DNA of 64,000 nt from Novosphingobium sp. PhB57 (GCF_004342985.1 NZ_SMBO01000002.1:372001-436000); one strand, 5' to 3'. Numbered from the stretch's first letter, positions 27,590-36,665 are shown. Numbers and translations are program-made. Notes: generated from the letters alone by a model not told the origin.

Positions 27590-27943
27590 TCAGGTTCCGT
27601 ATTCGCGCGCATCTGGGGCGTCGAATTCGCCCCGGCAAGTGCGAATCAGCCTGTCCAGCTCATGATGGTGGAAAGCGCGCAGGAGACGGAAGCCCAGTGT
27701 GCCGTTGCCGCTCCAGCGCACCCGCGCCTCGAATGGCTCCGCGCCATCCGGGGCGATGAGCAGCACTTCGCCGTTCTCGATGGGGTCGGGCAGCAGGTCG
27801 GCAGGCATGACGCAGCCGATCCGGCAGCCTTCCTGCGACACTTCTACAAGAAGGCCGGTGCCGATCCGGCGTGACCCACGCAGGATGCTCGCTTCGCGGC
27901 GAAGGGCATAGCGCTGATGCGCACGTATTCTGAGCATGTTCAC
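27590..27943 (-). CDS. PilZ domain-containing protein
   Basis: A 117-residue single-domain PilZ protein, a candidate c-di-GMP receptor. The RxxxR-type motif is in HQRYALRREA near the N-terminus, followed by VEVSQEGCRIGC in place of the D/NxSxxG motif and by a typical FEARVRWSGNGTLGFRLL strand pair. The GTG at 27943 has GGGGGG about 11 bp upstream; an ATG two codons later is possible. It lies 16 bp upstream of the nuclease gene on the same strand. Confidence 0.85.
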   Translation of the reverse strand: MNMLRIRAHQRYALRREASILRGSRRIGTGLLVEVSQEGCRIGCVMPADLLPDPIENGEVLLIAPDGAEPFEARVRWSGNGTLGFRLLRAFHHHELDRLIRTCRGEFDAPDAREYGT

Positions 27944-28022
27944 AGGCAGTCGCCCCCCGGCATCCCTCTAAACGATATATGGCGTATCATTCTTATCATT
28001 CGGTTACCGACGCCGGCGGCGT

Positions 28023-28421
28023 TCAGATCCACAAAGTCGATGGATCGGGCATGGGCTCGTGCTTCTGCGCGTTGAGCAGGCTCATCACGCTGCGCACGAT
28101 CACCAGCACGGCCACGGCCATGAGCACCAGGAAGCCGATCACCACGACCAGGAGCAGCACGCCCAGGACCGAGCCGACGAGGCCGATCCAGAATGTGTTG
28201 ATCTGGTACTGGTAATGCGATCGTTCCCAACCGTCCCCGGCTTTTCCGCGCCAGACGTAGGCAAGGACGATGCCCACGATCGCCGTGACGCCGGTGATGC
28301 AGGACGCCAGGTAGAGCAGGCTGATGATCGTCGGGTGATTGAATTCGAAGCCGGGAGTCGTGCCGGGACCCCGTTCGGTATCCGGGCCGGAATTCGCCTT
28401 CATGCGGTCCAGGTCGTCCAT
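28023..28421 (-). CDS. DUF4870-like membrane protein
   Basis: A 132-residue membrane protein with a short polar N-terminus and about three helices (HPTIISLLYLASCITGVTAI, FWIGLVGSVLGVLLLVVVIG, LVLMAVAVLVIVRSV). The segment WERSHYQYQINTFW between the first two helices is the conserved feature of this family. Function unknown. The start has GGAAAGCC upstream. Confidence 0.85.
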   Translation of the reverse strand: MDDLDRMKANSGPDTERGPGTTPGFEFNHPTIISLLYLASCITGVTAIVGIVLAYVWRGKAGDGWERSHYQYQINTFWIGLVGSVLGVLLLVVVIGFLVLMAVAVLVIVRSVMSLLNAQKHEPMPDPSTLWI

Positions 28422-28588
28422 GGCTTTCCTCCATGCTGTTCCCGGACCGGGATGCTGCCCGGTTTATGACAAGCGTGCAAGACTTGGATTTTCCCGCGTT
28501 CCCCGGCTGGGAGGACGCAGGTAGCTGGAAGGGGAAGGCAGGATCGGGCGCCGGGCCGCCATGGGCCCGGTCGCGCCCGGAATGCGGA

Positions 28589-28801
28589 TCAGGCTGCGCG
28601 CTGGTCGGCGGGGCCGTTTTTCAGGACGAAATGGCGGTCGCAATAGCCGCAGTCGACATAGCCCTTCTCGTCGATCTCCAGCCACACGCGCGGGTGGCCG
28701 AGGGCGGCGGGCACATAGTTGCCGGCGGCGCGGATGTCGGTGGCCCCGTCGCAGGAAACGCGGTGGGAATCGGTGTAGACGGTTTCGGGCTGCGTGCTCA
28801 T
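28589..28801 (-). CDS. Zinc-finger protein, NDUFS6-like (zf-CHCC)
   Basis: A 70-residue zinc-finger protein. The Cys/His set (RVSCDG, ALGHPRVWLEI, VDCGYCDRHFVL) matches the zf-CHCC family, which includes the complex I accessory subunit NDUFS6. In alphaproteobacteria this small protein is thought to associate with NADH:ubiquinone oxidoreductase. The ATG at 28801 (MSTQPETVYTD) fits the family start. Confidence 0.9.
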   Translation of the reverse strand: MSTQPETVYTDSHRVSCDGATDIRAAGNYVPAALGHPRVWLEIDEKGYVDCGYCDRHFVLKNGPADQRAA

Positions 28802-28880
28802 GGATCGGCCGATTACCAAGCCTTCACGGGAATTTCCAGCAAGTCTTTGCTTGGTGGGCTCATCACTTCCGAATGGCTTG

Positions 28881-28915
28881 CGGCACCGGCCCGGGTCAAA
28901 CCCGGGCCGGTGCCG
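28881..28915. repeat. Strong intergenic hairpin
   Basis: Perfect 15-bp stem cggcaccggcccggg/cccgggccggtgccg (28881-28895 and 28901-28915) with loop tcaaa, between the azoR 3' end and the zf-CHCC gene. It has no T-run and sits beside the azoR terminator, so it may be a second stop or a repeat element. Confidence 0.7.
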
Positions 28916-28942
28916 CTCAAAAACGGGCGGGCGCCCGTTTGT
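28916..28942 (-). terminator. Rho-independent terminator of azoR
   Basis: On the minus strand, AAACGGGC-loop-GCCCGTTT is followed by extra Ts (TTTTT run), about 35 bp after the azoR stop. Confidence 0.75.
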
Positions 28943-28975
28943 GCCCGGCCGCGCGGCCGGAAGTTGCCTTGGATG

Positions 28976-29545
28976 TCAGGCCGGGACAGCCAGGGTGCCG
29001 GCTTCGGCAAGGGCGTCGGCAAGCGCCTTTTCACGAACGTCGGGGCCGATGGCGATGCCTTCGGCGAGCACGAAGATGGGATCGGTGATGCCGATGAAGC
29101 CCAGGACCGCGCGCAGATAGCTCTCGGCATGCTCGACCGCGGCGCCGGGCTGGCCTTCGCCGTAGTAACCGCCGCGCGAAAGGGCGATGTAGACCTTCTT
29201 GCCGCCGGCCAGGCCCTGCGGACCTTCGGCAGTGTACTGGAAGGTCTTGCCGGCCACGAGCACGCGGTCGAACCAGGACTTGAGCTGGCTGGGGATGGTG
29301 AAGTTGTACATGCCCGCGCCGATCACGACCACGTCGGCAGCGAGGAATTCGGCCAGCTCGGGCGTGCCTTCAGGATTGCCGAGCACGTCGAGGGTGAGGT
29401 GCGGCAGGGCCTCGGCGGCGAGATCGCGGTAGGAAACCTCCAGCGAGGGATCGGCCTTGGTCAGCGAGGCGGTGATCGCGGCCGAAACGGCGCGGCTGAC
29501 GGAATTTTCGCCGAGGATGCTGGAATCGAGGTGGAGAAGCTTCAT
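28976..29545 (-). CDS. azoR: FMN-dependent NADH-azoreductase
   Basis: Flavodoxin-fold quinone/azo reductase, likely cytoplasmic, giving two-electron reduction of quinones and azo compounds. It has 189 residues. Features are the FMN phosphate loop [15 protein letters not shown], the isoalloxazine-binding segment [20 protein letters not shown] and SRGGYY. It is transcribed away from an HxlR regulator 120 bp upstream, the arrangement seen for redox- or quinone-sensing control. It has its own terminator. Confidence 0.95.
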   Translation of the reverse strand: MKLLHLDSSILGENSVSRAVSAAITASLTKADPSLEVSYRDLAAEALPHLTLDVLGNPEGTPELAEFLAADVVVIGAGMYNFTIPSQLKSWFDRVLVAGKTFQYTAEGPQGLAGGKKVYIALSRGGYYGEGQPGAAVEHAESYLRAVLGFIGITDPIFVLAEGIAIGPDVREKALADALAEAGTLAVPA

Positions 29546-29665
29546 GACGTTTGGCCTTTCTGGAAGGGCAGTCTGGAAAATGGCGTTGGTCTGGAATAAT
29601 GACTGGCTCTAGCTATGTTGCACTGCGAAGAACGCCAAGAGCGCATTTTTTCAGGACCAGGTACC

Positions 29666-30106
29666 ATGAAGATGACTACCCTTGAGAAGCCGGTTCCCGA
29701 AAAGCGGGCCTCCGAAAATCCGGTCTCTGCCGCCGCGCCGGACATGGTGCATTCCGCCGGCGCCTGCCGGGTGATCGGAGATATCCTCAGCCGGGTGGGG
29801 GACAAGTGGTCGATGCTGGTGGTCATGACGCTGCTGGAAGGCGACCGTCATTTCAACGAATTGAAGCGCGCGATCGACGGCATCTCGCAGCAGATGCTTT
29901 CGCGCACGTTGCGGGCGCTGGAGCGCGACGGGCTGGTGCTGCGCACCGTCCATCCCAGCGTACCCGTGCGCGTCGAATATGCGCTCAGCGATCTCGGCCG
30001 CTCGCTTTCGCTGCCGGTGAAGGAACTGGGAGCCTGGGCCTTCGCCAACCGTCCGGAGATCGAGGCGAGCCGCAACTTCTTCGATAGCCGCAGCGCGGAC
30101 AGCTGA
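29666..30106 (+). CDS. HxlR family transcriptional regulator
   Basis: A 146-residue winged-helix DNA-binding protein. The HxlR core is clear: VIGDILSRVGDKWSMLVVMTLLEGDRHFNELKRAIDG, then the recognition helix ISQQMLSRTLRALERDGLV and wing TVHPSVPVRVEYALSDLG. A cysteine at the start of the core (GACRVIGDIL) lies where YodB/HypR-type regulators sense electrophiles. The ATG at 29666 is chosen; an earlier ATG at 29615 adds 17 residues with no support. Probably controls divergent azoR. Confidence 0.92.
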   Translation: MKMTTLEKPVPEKRASENPVSAAAPDMVHSAGACRVIGDILSRVGDKWSMLVVMTLLEGDRHFNELKRAIDGISQQMLSRTLRALERDGLVLRTVHPSVPVRVEYALSDLGRSLSLPVKELGAWAFANRPEIEASRNFFDSRSADS

Positions 30107-30140
30107 TCCGGGCGCCGAGGGGACAGGACAAGGGGGCTCC

Positions 30141-30389
30141 ATGGAAGCATTCGTCGTCCTGGGCACGGCGCTGGTTCTGCTGATCGCCATGCCGGCGCTG
30201 ATCGGCCGGATGATGCGGCGCGCGCGGCGCAAGCGCCAGGACCGTGCGATCGGCATGGGGTTCGAGGGTGCTTTCGATGTTTTCGATCCCGCCCGGGCCC
30301 GCGCCTTGCAGACGATCCGGCAGCACCAGGAAATCGGCGAGGCGGACGAGGGCAACCAGGGCGAACTGATCGACCCGCCCCGGCACTGA
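30141..30389 (+). CDS. Small membrane-anchored protein, function unknown
   Basis: An 82-residue protein with one N-terminal helix (EAFVVLGTALVLLIAMPALIG) followed by a highly basic stretch (RMMRRARRKRQDR) and an acidic tail. A good ribosome site (AAGGGGG) precedes the ATG. No family recognised. It lies 34 bp after the HxlR gene on the same strand and may be co-transcribed. Confidence 0.65.
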   Translation: MEAFVVLGTALVLLIAMPALIGRMMRRARRKRQDRAIGMGFEGAFDVFDPARARALQTIRQHQEIGEADEGNQGELIDPPRH

Positions 30390-30471
30390 GCGGCCGTTTT
30401 TCGGAACTTGAAGGGCCGGGCAGCGCATGCCGGGCCTTTACTGGGACGCCGTCCTGCCCCACATGCGGGCC

Positions 30472-31419
30472 ATGACCAGCACGACGTCCGCCGCCATCTC
30501 GATCCGCGACCTCAAGAAGCGCTACGCCCCCGCCGGAAGCGGAGAGGGCAAGCTGGCGCTCAAGGGCGTATCCTTCGACGTTCCGGAAGGCGGGATCTTC
30601 GGGCTGCTCGGCCCGAACGGCGCGGGCAAGTCCACGCTGATCAACATCATGGCGGGGCTCGTGCGCAAGACCTCGGGCTCGATCGATATCTGGGGCTTCG
30701 ATATCGACAGGAACCAGCGCAACGCCAAGCGCTCGATCGGCATCGTTCCGCAGGAAATCGTGTTCGACCCGTTCTTCACGCCGTTCGAGGTGCTGGAGAA
30801 CCAGGCCGGACTCTATGGCATCACCAAAGCGCTGCGCCGCTCGGAAGAGCTGCTGCGCGCGGTGCACTTGTCCGACAAGCGCGACGCCTATGCCCGCACG
30901 CTTTCGGGGGGCATGAAACGCCGCCTGCTGATTGCCAAGGCGCTGGTCCATCAGCCGCCCGTGCTGGTGCTCGACGAGCCGACCGCCGGCGTGGACGTGG
31001 AACTGCGCCGCCAGCTCTGGGAACTGGTGAGCGAACTCAACCGCGAAGGCGCGACCATCGTGCTCACCACGCATTACCTCGAAGAGGCCGAGGAACTGTG
31101 CGACCGGATCGCCATCATCAATCACGGCGAACTGATCGCCAACAAGCCGACCCGCGAACTGGTGGGCATGGCACGCGAGAAGATCCTGGTGCTGACGCTG
31201 GACCGCGACGTTTCGGCGCTGCCCAGCCACCCCGGCTTCCTCAAGTGCGAGATGACCGGGGAGCGCGTTCTCCAGATCACTTACGACAAGGACCGCAGCA
31301 ACGCGGGCGAGATCCTCTCGGCCGTACAGGCGCAGGGCTTCGCCATCATCGACGTGACCACGCGCGAGGCGGACCTGGAGGACGTCTTCGTCAGCCTCAC
31401 CAGTTCGGTCGCGGCGTGA
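30472..31419 (+). CDS. ABC-2 type ATP-binding protein, YadG-like
   Basis: Cytoplasmic ATPase of about 315 residues closely resembling E. coli YadG. Walker A is LLGPNGAGKSTLI, the signature LSGGMKRRLLIAKAL, Walker B VLVLDEPTAGVD, and the switch region TTHYLEEAEELCD. After the nucleotide domain comes a long C-terminal part ending DLEDVFVSLTSS. YadG-type ATPases work with an ABC-2 permease (YadH); none is present here. Start uncertain: ATGs at 30427, 30463 and 30472 are all possible, and 30427 has the best ribosome site. Confidence 0.9.
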   Translation: MTSTTSAAISIRDLKKRYAPAGSGEGKLALKGVSFDVPEGGIFGLLGPNGAGKSTLINIMAGLVRKTSGSIDIWGFDIDRNQRNAKRSIGIVPQEIVFDPFFTPFEVLENQAGLYGITKALRRSEELLRAVHLSDKRDAYARTLSGGMKRRLLIAKALVHQPPVLVLDEPTAGVDVELRRQLWELVSELNREGATIVLTTHYLEEAEELCDRIAIINHGELIANKPTRELVGMAREKILVLTLDRDVSALPSHPGFLKCEMTGERVLQITYDKDRSNAGEILSAVQAQGFAIIDVTTREADLEDVFVSLTSSVAA

Positions 31420-31459
31420 TCGCGCCGCCGGTAGGGTGCTGCCGTCAGGGATCGGCCTG

Positions 31460-31789
31460 GTGAGCTACCTCTACCTGGCGGTCGCCATCGTCGCCGAAGT
31501 GATCGCCACGTCGTTTCTCAAGCAGTCGAACGGGTTCACCCGGCTGGTGCCGACGCTGATCATGGCGGCGGGCTATATGGTGGCGTTCTATTGCCTGTCG
31601 CTGGCGCTGCGCGGCATGCCGACCGGCGTGGCCTATGCGATCTGGTCCGGGGCGGGGATCGTGCTGATTGCCGGGATCGCGTGGATATTCCAGGGGCAGA
31701 AGCTGGACTTGCCGGCGATCCTGGGCATGGCGCTGATCATTGCCGGGGTGATCGTGATGAACTTGTTCTCCCGGGCCGCAGCACACTGA
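31460..31789 (+). CDS. Small multidrug resistance (SMR) family transporter
   Basis: A 109-residue four-helix exporter of the EmrE/SugE family, which swaps protons for cationic drugs or guanidinium-type compounds. The essential glutamate of helix 1 is in AIVAEVIATSFLKQSNGFTR. The conserved GMPTGVAYAIWSGAGIVLI of helix 3 follows. The GTG at 31460 (SYLYLAVAIVAE) gives the usual family N-terminus. It begins 41 bp after the ATPase gene, so both may share a transcript. Confidence 0.93.
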   Translation: MSYLYLAVAIVAEVIATSFLKQSNGFTRLVPTLIMAAGYMVAFYCLSLALRGMPTGVAYAIWSGAGIVLIAGIAWIFQGQKLDLPAILGMALIIAGVIVMNLFSRAAAH

Positions 31790-31791
31790 CC

Positions 31792-31974
31792 TCAGGCGCG
31801 GCCTTCGGGGAATTCCTTCCAGACCCTGTGTGCATGGCGGCGGATCGTCCGGCTGCAGAGGCTGCAGATCGCCGCGTAATGCGTGCCGTCCCAATGCACG
31901 GAATCGCGGTCCGGCGCGTGCCGGTCGAAACGGCAGAACATGGTCTGGAGGGGGTGTCGGTAAAAGGCAGTCAT
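31792..31974 (-). CDS. Small Cys/His-rich hypothetical protein
   Basis: A 60-residue basic protein with a CSLC pair (residues 38-41), another cysteine at 14 and several histidines, suggesting metal binding. It begins MTAFYRHPLQTMFCRFDRH after a GGGAG ribosome site. Convergent with the SMR gene, with only 2 bp between stop codons. No family recognised; the coding call rests on the start signal and composition. Confidence 0.55.
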   Translation of the reverse strand: MTAFYRHPLQTMFCRFDRHAPDRDSVHWDGTHYAAICSLCSRTIRRHAHRVWKEFPEGRA

Positions 31975-32231
31975 CCCGGCATGCTCCCTACAGAAGCTTC
32001 TTGAAGAATGCGGATCCGAAAAACGCGGGCCCGGAGAAGCTGACCTTGAAGAAGTCGGTCGAGAAACGGTCCGGCTTTCTCTGCGCGGGCCGGTTTGGGG
32101 CGACGTTACCCTCTTAATGAATATCCGGCGAGTTTAGAGACTGTAACGCTGCACTGCAACATGATTGCGGGCGGGCTTGGCGGGCAAAGCTAAATATTGC
32201 GTGACGCGCCCAGTCCCGGCATGGAGCCGGA

Positions 32232-33860
32232 ATGGTTACGAATATTGATCCCGTCCCCGCGCAAGACCCTTCCCCGTCCGATTGGCCGCAACACGATGTG
32301 ATCGTGATCGGCTCCGGCGCGGCTGGGCTGACCGCGGCTCTGGAACTGGCCGACAAGCTGAAGGTCCTGGTCCTGGCCAAGGGCGGGCTGACCGGTGGCT
32401 CCACGGCCTGGGCGCAAGGCGGGATCGCCGCTGTGCTCGATGCGGGCGATACGTTCGACGAACATATCGAGGATACCATGGTGGCCGGCGCGGGTCTCAA
32501 CCGGCGCGAAACGGTGGAGTTCGTGATCGAGCGCGCACCCCATGCCATCGAGCGGCTGGTCGAACTGGGCGTGCCGTTCAACACCGAGGGCAGCGAGCTT
32601 CACCTCACGCGCGAGGGCGGCCATTCGCATCGCCGCATCGTCCATGTCGCCGATGCTACCGGCTGGGCGGTGCAGAGCGCCTTGCTCAAGGCCGCGGAAG
32701 ACCATCCCAACATCACGCTGCTGCCCGGGCAGTCGTGCATCGACCTGATCACCGGCCGGCACGAACTGCGCTATTCGGGTTCGGGGCGGGTCTGGGGCGT
32801 CTACGCGCTCGACGAGAAATCCGGCCGGGTCGCGGCGCATACCGCCCGCGCGACGATCCTGGCGACAGGCGGCGCGGGACGCGTCTACCAGTTCTCCACG
32901 GCGCCGCGCGGGGCCACGGGTGACGGGATCGCCATGGCCTGGCGCGCGGGTGCGCGCGTCTCCAACATGGAGATGATGCAGTTCCATCCGACCTGCCTCT
33001 ACAATCTGGAGGTCAAGAACTTCCTCATCACCGAGGCCGTGCGCGGGGAGGGCGGGCACCTGCTCCACCCGGTCACCGGCCACCGCTTCATGCCGGACTA
33101 CGACGAGCGCGCCGAACTGGCCCCGCGCGATGTCGTGGCCCGCGCCATCGACGACCAGATCAAGCGCTCCGGGCTGGACTACGTTCACCTCGATATCAGC
33201 CACCAGCCCGAGGAATTCATCCGCGAGCACTTCCCGAACATCTACGAGAAGCTTCTGGGCCTGGGCATCGACATGACGAAGGAGCCGATCCCGGTCGTGC
33301 CCGCCCAGCACTACACCTGCGGCGGCGTGCTGATCGACCTTGACGGCAAGACCGACCTGCCGGGGCTCTATGCGGCGGGGGAATGCACCGAGAGCGGGCT
33401 TCACGGCGCCAACCGGCTTGCGTCCAATTCGCTGCTCGAATGCTTCGTCTTCGGCGAATCCTGCGCGGCCCATATCCTGGACCACTGGGACGCGTTCGAC
33501 AGTCCGCCCCCCGTCCGCGCCTGGGACGAAAGCCGGGTGATCGATTCCGACGAGGAAGTCGTCATCAAGCAGAACTGGACGGAAATCCGCCGGTTCATGT
33601 GGAACTATGTCGGCATCGTGCGCACCACCAAGCGGCTGGAACGCGCCATGCACCGCATCCAGATGCTCAACGGCGAGGTCGAGGAATACTACCGCCACTT
33701 CCGCGTTTCGACCGACCTGATCGAGCTGCGCAACCTGCTTCAGACGGCGGAACTCATCGTCCGCTCGGCGCTGCACCGGCACGAGAGCCGGGGACTTCAC
33801 TTCACGCTGGACTATCCCCGGGCCGAGGCCGAGCCGCACGATACCGTGCTGGTGCCCTGA
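32232..33860 (+). CDS. nadB: L-aspartate oxidase
   Basis: FAD enzyme that oxidises L-aspartate to iminoaspartate, the first step of de novo NAD synthesis. It has 542 residues. The FAD-binding GSGAAGLTAALELA is at the N-terminus, followed by STAWAQGGIAAVL, the active-site region QFHPTCLYN and TEAVRGEGG, and the family signature AGECTESGLHGANRLASNSLLE. nadA and nadC are not adjacent. The 257-bp upstream gap holds no gene; an open stretch with several F-F-K motifs on the minus strand has no start codon. Confidence 0.97.
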   Translation: MVTNIDPVPAQDPSPSDWPQHDVIVIGSGAAGLTAALELADKLKVLVLAKGGLTGGSTAWAQGGIAAVLDAGDTFDEHIEDTMVAGAGLNRRETVEFVIERAPHAIERLVELGVPFNTEGSELHLTREGGHSHRRIVHVADATGWAVQSALLKAAEDHPNITLLPGQSCIDLITGRHELRYSGSGRVWGVYALDEKSGRVAAHTARATILATGGAGRVYQFSTAPRGATGDGIAMAWRAGARVSNMEMMQFHPTCLYNLEVKNFLITEAVRGEGGHLLHPVTGHRFMPDYDERAELAPRDVVARAIDDQIKRSGLDYVHLDISHQPEEFIREHFPNIYEKLLGLGIDMTKEPIPVVPAQHYTCGGVLIDLDGKTDLPGLYAAGECTESGLHGANRLASNSLLECFVFGESCAAHILDHWDAFDSPPPVRAWDESRVIDSDEEVVIKQNWTEIRRFMWNYVGIVRTTKRLERAMHRIQMLNGEVEEYYRHFRVSTDLIELRNLLQTAELIVRSALHRHESRGLHFTLDYPRAEAEPHDTVLVP

Positions 33861-33983
33861 AGCGGCAATTCCGGCATGCCATGACCAAGGGTCAGGACGA
33901 GAAAGCGGCTCGGAAACGAGCCGGCCAACGCCGTTTTTCCGCGGAGCAAGGGACCGGCACCTCCTGCAGGAGGTCCTGGACCT

Positions 33984-35456
33984 TCAGCCCTCGACAGGTG
34001 CCGTCGTGACGCCAAGATCGGGCAGGCCTACCGAGCGCTTGCCGGAGAAGTCCGTGCGGACCACGATCAGCCCATCCTTCTCCAGGTAGTCGAGCAGGCG
34101 CGCGACGCGGCGGGGGCTGCTGGTGCCGTAGATCCGGGCCAGGGTCATGTCGTCAGGGCAGGGCAGCCCGTCCATCGCGGCGCGGGCGATCATGTAGAAC
34201 GGCGCCAGCGCATCGTCGGGGACGTGCTTGGCCAGGTTCACGAGATCGAACCAGCGCTCGTCGTCGGGATCTTCGATACCGGCCATGGCGGCCGCGAAGC
34301 CGCGGCGGAACATCGTGGCGTCCACGCCGCGCACCGAGATGCCCTTCATGCGGCAGCGGATCGTGAAGTCCTGGAACAACGTGGTCGAGGACTGGAACGT
34401 GCATTCCGGGTCCTGGGCCATGGTGTTGAGGATTTCGAGCATCGCCGCGCGGTTTTCCTCGGGCTCGGGTTCCGGGCGTTCGAGGCGCGGGGGCGCCGCG
34501 GCGGATGCCGGCTGGCCATGGGCGATCGTTTCGCTCAACGCGTCGACGTCCACTGCCGGGCGCGGTGCGGGGCGGGCGAATTCGGGGCGGTCCGGCTCGA
34601 CGTGCAGATTGTCGTGCAGCAGTTCGCGCAGCTCGTCGGTCGAGGCGGTGGGCAGCGGCATCAAGCCGGGCGTGACCGACTTCGCGCCGGTCAGCACGGA
34701 GCCGATGTTGACCGCCACCGGGCGGCGGCTGATCGCCGGGCCGAGGCCGAGGAACTGGCCGCGTGCGAGGTCGCGGATCGATTCCGCCTGGCGCCGTTCC
34801 ATGCCCAGCAGGTCGGCCGCGCGCACCATGTCGATGTCGAGGAACGTGCGTCCCATCAGGAAGTTCGAGGCTTCGGCCGCCACGTTCTTGGCCAGCTTGG
34901 CGAGGCGCTGGGTGGCGATCACGCCGGCCAGCCCGCGCTTGCGTCCGCGGCACATGAGGTTGGTCATGGCCGCCAGGCTGACCCGGCGCGCTTCTTCGGA
35001 CACTTCGCCGGCCGCGGCGGGCGCGAACATCTGCGCTTCGTCCACCACCACCAGCGCGGGATACCACTGCTCGCGCGGGGCATCGAACATGGCATTGAGG
35101 AACTGCGCGGCGCACTTCATCTGCTGGTCGATTTCCAGCTCGTCCAGTGCCAGGACGACAGAGGCGCGGTGCTCGCGGATGCGCGCGCCGAGGCGGACGA
35201 TCTCGCTTTCGGCATAAGCGGCGCCGTCGATCACGACATGGCCGAATTCCTCCGCAAGGCTGACGAAGTCGCCTTCCGGGTCGATCACCACCTGCTGCAC
35301 GACCGAAGCGCTCTCTTCGAGCAGGCGGCGCAGCAGATGCGACTTGCCGGACCCGGAATTGCCCTGCACCAGCAGGCGGGTCGCGAGTAGTTCCTTGATG
35401 TCGATCTCGATCGACTCGCCCTGCGGGGTCTGGCCGATCACGATATTGGCGCTCAC
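33984..35456 (-). CDS. HerA/FtsK-like P-loop ATPase
   Basis: A 490-residue HerA-type ATPase (helicase HerA/DUF87-like) with Walker A VQGNSGSGKSHLLRRLL, a DPEGDFVSL segment and Walker B ALVVVDEAQMFAP. The arginine-rich CRGRKRGLAGVIATQRLAKL is typical of the family. About 100 residues near 290-345 are proline-rich and disordered, and a C-terminal winged-helix-like part follows. HerA proteins pump DNA in end resection or act in phage defence; no nurA or defence nuclease is nearby. The GTG at 35456 is taken as start. Confidence 0.88.
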   Translation of the reverse strand: MSANIVIGQTPQGESIEIDIKELLATRLLVQGNSGSGKSHLLRRLLEESASVVQQVVIDPEGDFVSLAEEFGHVVIDGAAYAESEIVRLGARIREHRASVVLALDELEIDQQMKCAAQFLNAMFDAPREQWYPALVVVDEAQMFAPAAAGEVSEEARRVSLAAMTNLMCRGRKRGLAGVIATQRLAKLAKNVAAEASNFLMGRTFLDIDMVRAADLLGMERRQAESIRDLARGQFLGLGPAISRRPVAVNIGSVLTGAKSVTPGLMPLPTASTDELRELLHDNLHVEPDRPEFARPAPRPAVDVDALSETIAHGQPASAAAPPRLERPEPEPEENRAAMLEILNTMAQDPECTFQSSTTLFQDFTIRCRMKGISVRGVDATMFRRGFAAAMAGIEDPDDERWFDLVNLAKHVPDDALAPFYMIARAAMDGLPCPDDMTLARIYGTSSPRRVARLLDYLEKDGLIVVRTDFSGKRSVGLPDLGVTTAPVEG

Positions 35457-35636
35457 GTCTGCTGCCTTGGGCAAGCGGGCGGCGAGAGGCAAGCCGAAGC
35501 GGGCGCGTTATCCATAGCTTGAACATGCGGCGGCCGATCCGCCTGCGAGAATCGCGGAGTTCTGCGGCCGGCGCGCGGCAGGGCGGTGGCCGAAGTCACG
35601 GCGCTGTCACAAGTACGGGGCATAGCGTCAGGGATC

Positions 35637-36509
35637 ATGACTCCTCCGGTTTCTCCCGATATCGACGACATCGAACACCCACCCCTCCGCCTGGTCGTCC
35701 TGGCCGGTCATGGGCTGGGCCCGGCGGGCGTCGACCCTCTGGCGGAACGCTTCGGAGAGAAGCACCGCTGCCTGATCCCCTTGGCGGGTCGGCCGCTGAT
35801 CGCCCATGTGCTGCAGACCGCCGCGCAGCATCCGCGCGTCGCCAGCCTGGCCGTCTGCGTCGAGCGTGAGGCGTTCGATCCGATCTGGGACGTGCTCACC
35901 CGCCTGCCGGGCCGGGGCACCATTGCGCTGGTCGAAGCGAAAGAGGACATCGCCGAAAGCGTGCGCGCCGCGGCGGAAGACTGGGACGGGCCGCTGCTCG
36001 TCACCACGGCCGATCATGCGCTGCTCAGCCCGGAATCGATCGATGCCATGGCCGACATGCTGGTGGGCTGCGACGTGACGTTCGCGCTTGCCCGGCGCGA
36101 TGCGGTGGAGGCGGCGCATCCCAGCGCCTTGCGCAACTATATCGCGCTGCGCGACGGCGAGTTCGCGACATGCGATCTCTACGGCATGGCGGGGGCCCGC
36201 TTCGTGGATGCCGTGGACGTGTTTCGCGGCGCCCGCATCGGCGGACGGGAAAGCGCTCGCATCCTGCGGGCGATCGGCCTGGTCGGGCTGGTGATGATAA
36301 AGTTGGGCATGGAATCGCTGTCCGGCGCCGTCGTGCGCGCGTCGCGCCGCATGGGCCTGCGGGTGCGCGCCGTCATCATGGCCGACGGCACCCAGGCCAT
36401 CGATGTCGACAACGACCGGACTTACGCGATCGTGCGCGACCTGCTGGGCGACAGCACGCCTGTCTCTCCCGACGAACTCGGCAAAGGCGTGGCGCGCGCC
36501 GTCGCCTGA
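35637..36509 (+). CDS. NTP-transferase (MobA-like) family nucleotidyltransferase
   Basis: A 290-residue protein with a MobA-like nucleotidyltransferase fold: LRLVVLAGHGLGPAG, then FGEKHRCLIPLAGRPLIAHVLQ, and an aspartate in LLVTTADHALLSP that would bind metal. It lacks the exact LAGGxSxRMG motif of MobA. Its C-terminal third (GLRVRAVIMADGTQAIDVDNDRTYAIV) matches sphingomonad homologues. Substrate unknown. The ATG at 35637 has an AGGG site. Confidence 0.85.
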   Translation: MTPPVSPDIDDIEHPPLRLVVLAGHGLGPAGVDPLAERFGEKHRCLIPLAGRPLIAHVLQTAAQHPRVASLAVCVEREAFDPIWDVLTRLPGRGTIALVEAKEDIAESVRAAAEDWDGPLLVTTADHALLSPESIDAMADMLVGCDVTFALARRDAVEAAHPSALRNYIALRDGEFATCDLYGMAGARFVDAVDVFRGARIGGRESARILRAIGLVGLVMIKLGMESLSGAVVRASRRMGLRVRAVIMADGTQAIDVDNDRTYAIVRDLLGDSTPVSPDELGKGVARAVA

Positions 36510-36639
36510 GGCATCCTGCTGCACTGAGGGCAGCGGCGCCGCGATCTGCTTATAGAGAGGGAATGGAAGCCTGGACGGGCAGTCCGCCATGTCGGCTACG
36601 CGGCTGGCGAGGCAACGATTCTCAGGAGCCCAAACGACT

Positions 36640-36665
36640 TTCGGGCCCCCTTGCGGGGGCCCGAA
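36640..36665. terminator. Hairpin terminator between nucleotidyltransferase and tRNA-Leu
   Basis: Perfect 11-bp stem ttcgggccccc/gggggcccgaa with loop ttgc. It lies 32 bp beyond the 3' end of tRNA-Leu (minus) and 130 bp after the convergent nucleotidyltransferase. T-runs are weak on both sides. Confidence 0.6.

Noticed and set aside
31990..32113. Short minus-strand frame rich in F-F-K motifs (DFFKVSFSGPAFFGSAFFKKLL end)
   Set aside because: No ATG, GTG or TTG start after the upstream TAA and only about 40 codons; likely chance or decayed sequence.
33984..35456. HerA-like ATPase as part of an antiphage system
   Set aside because: Some defence systems pair HerA with SIR2, DUF4297 or nuclease genes, but the neighbours here are nadB and a nucleotidyltransferase.
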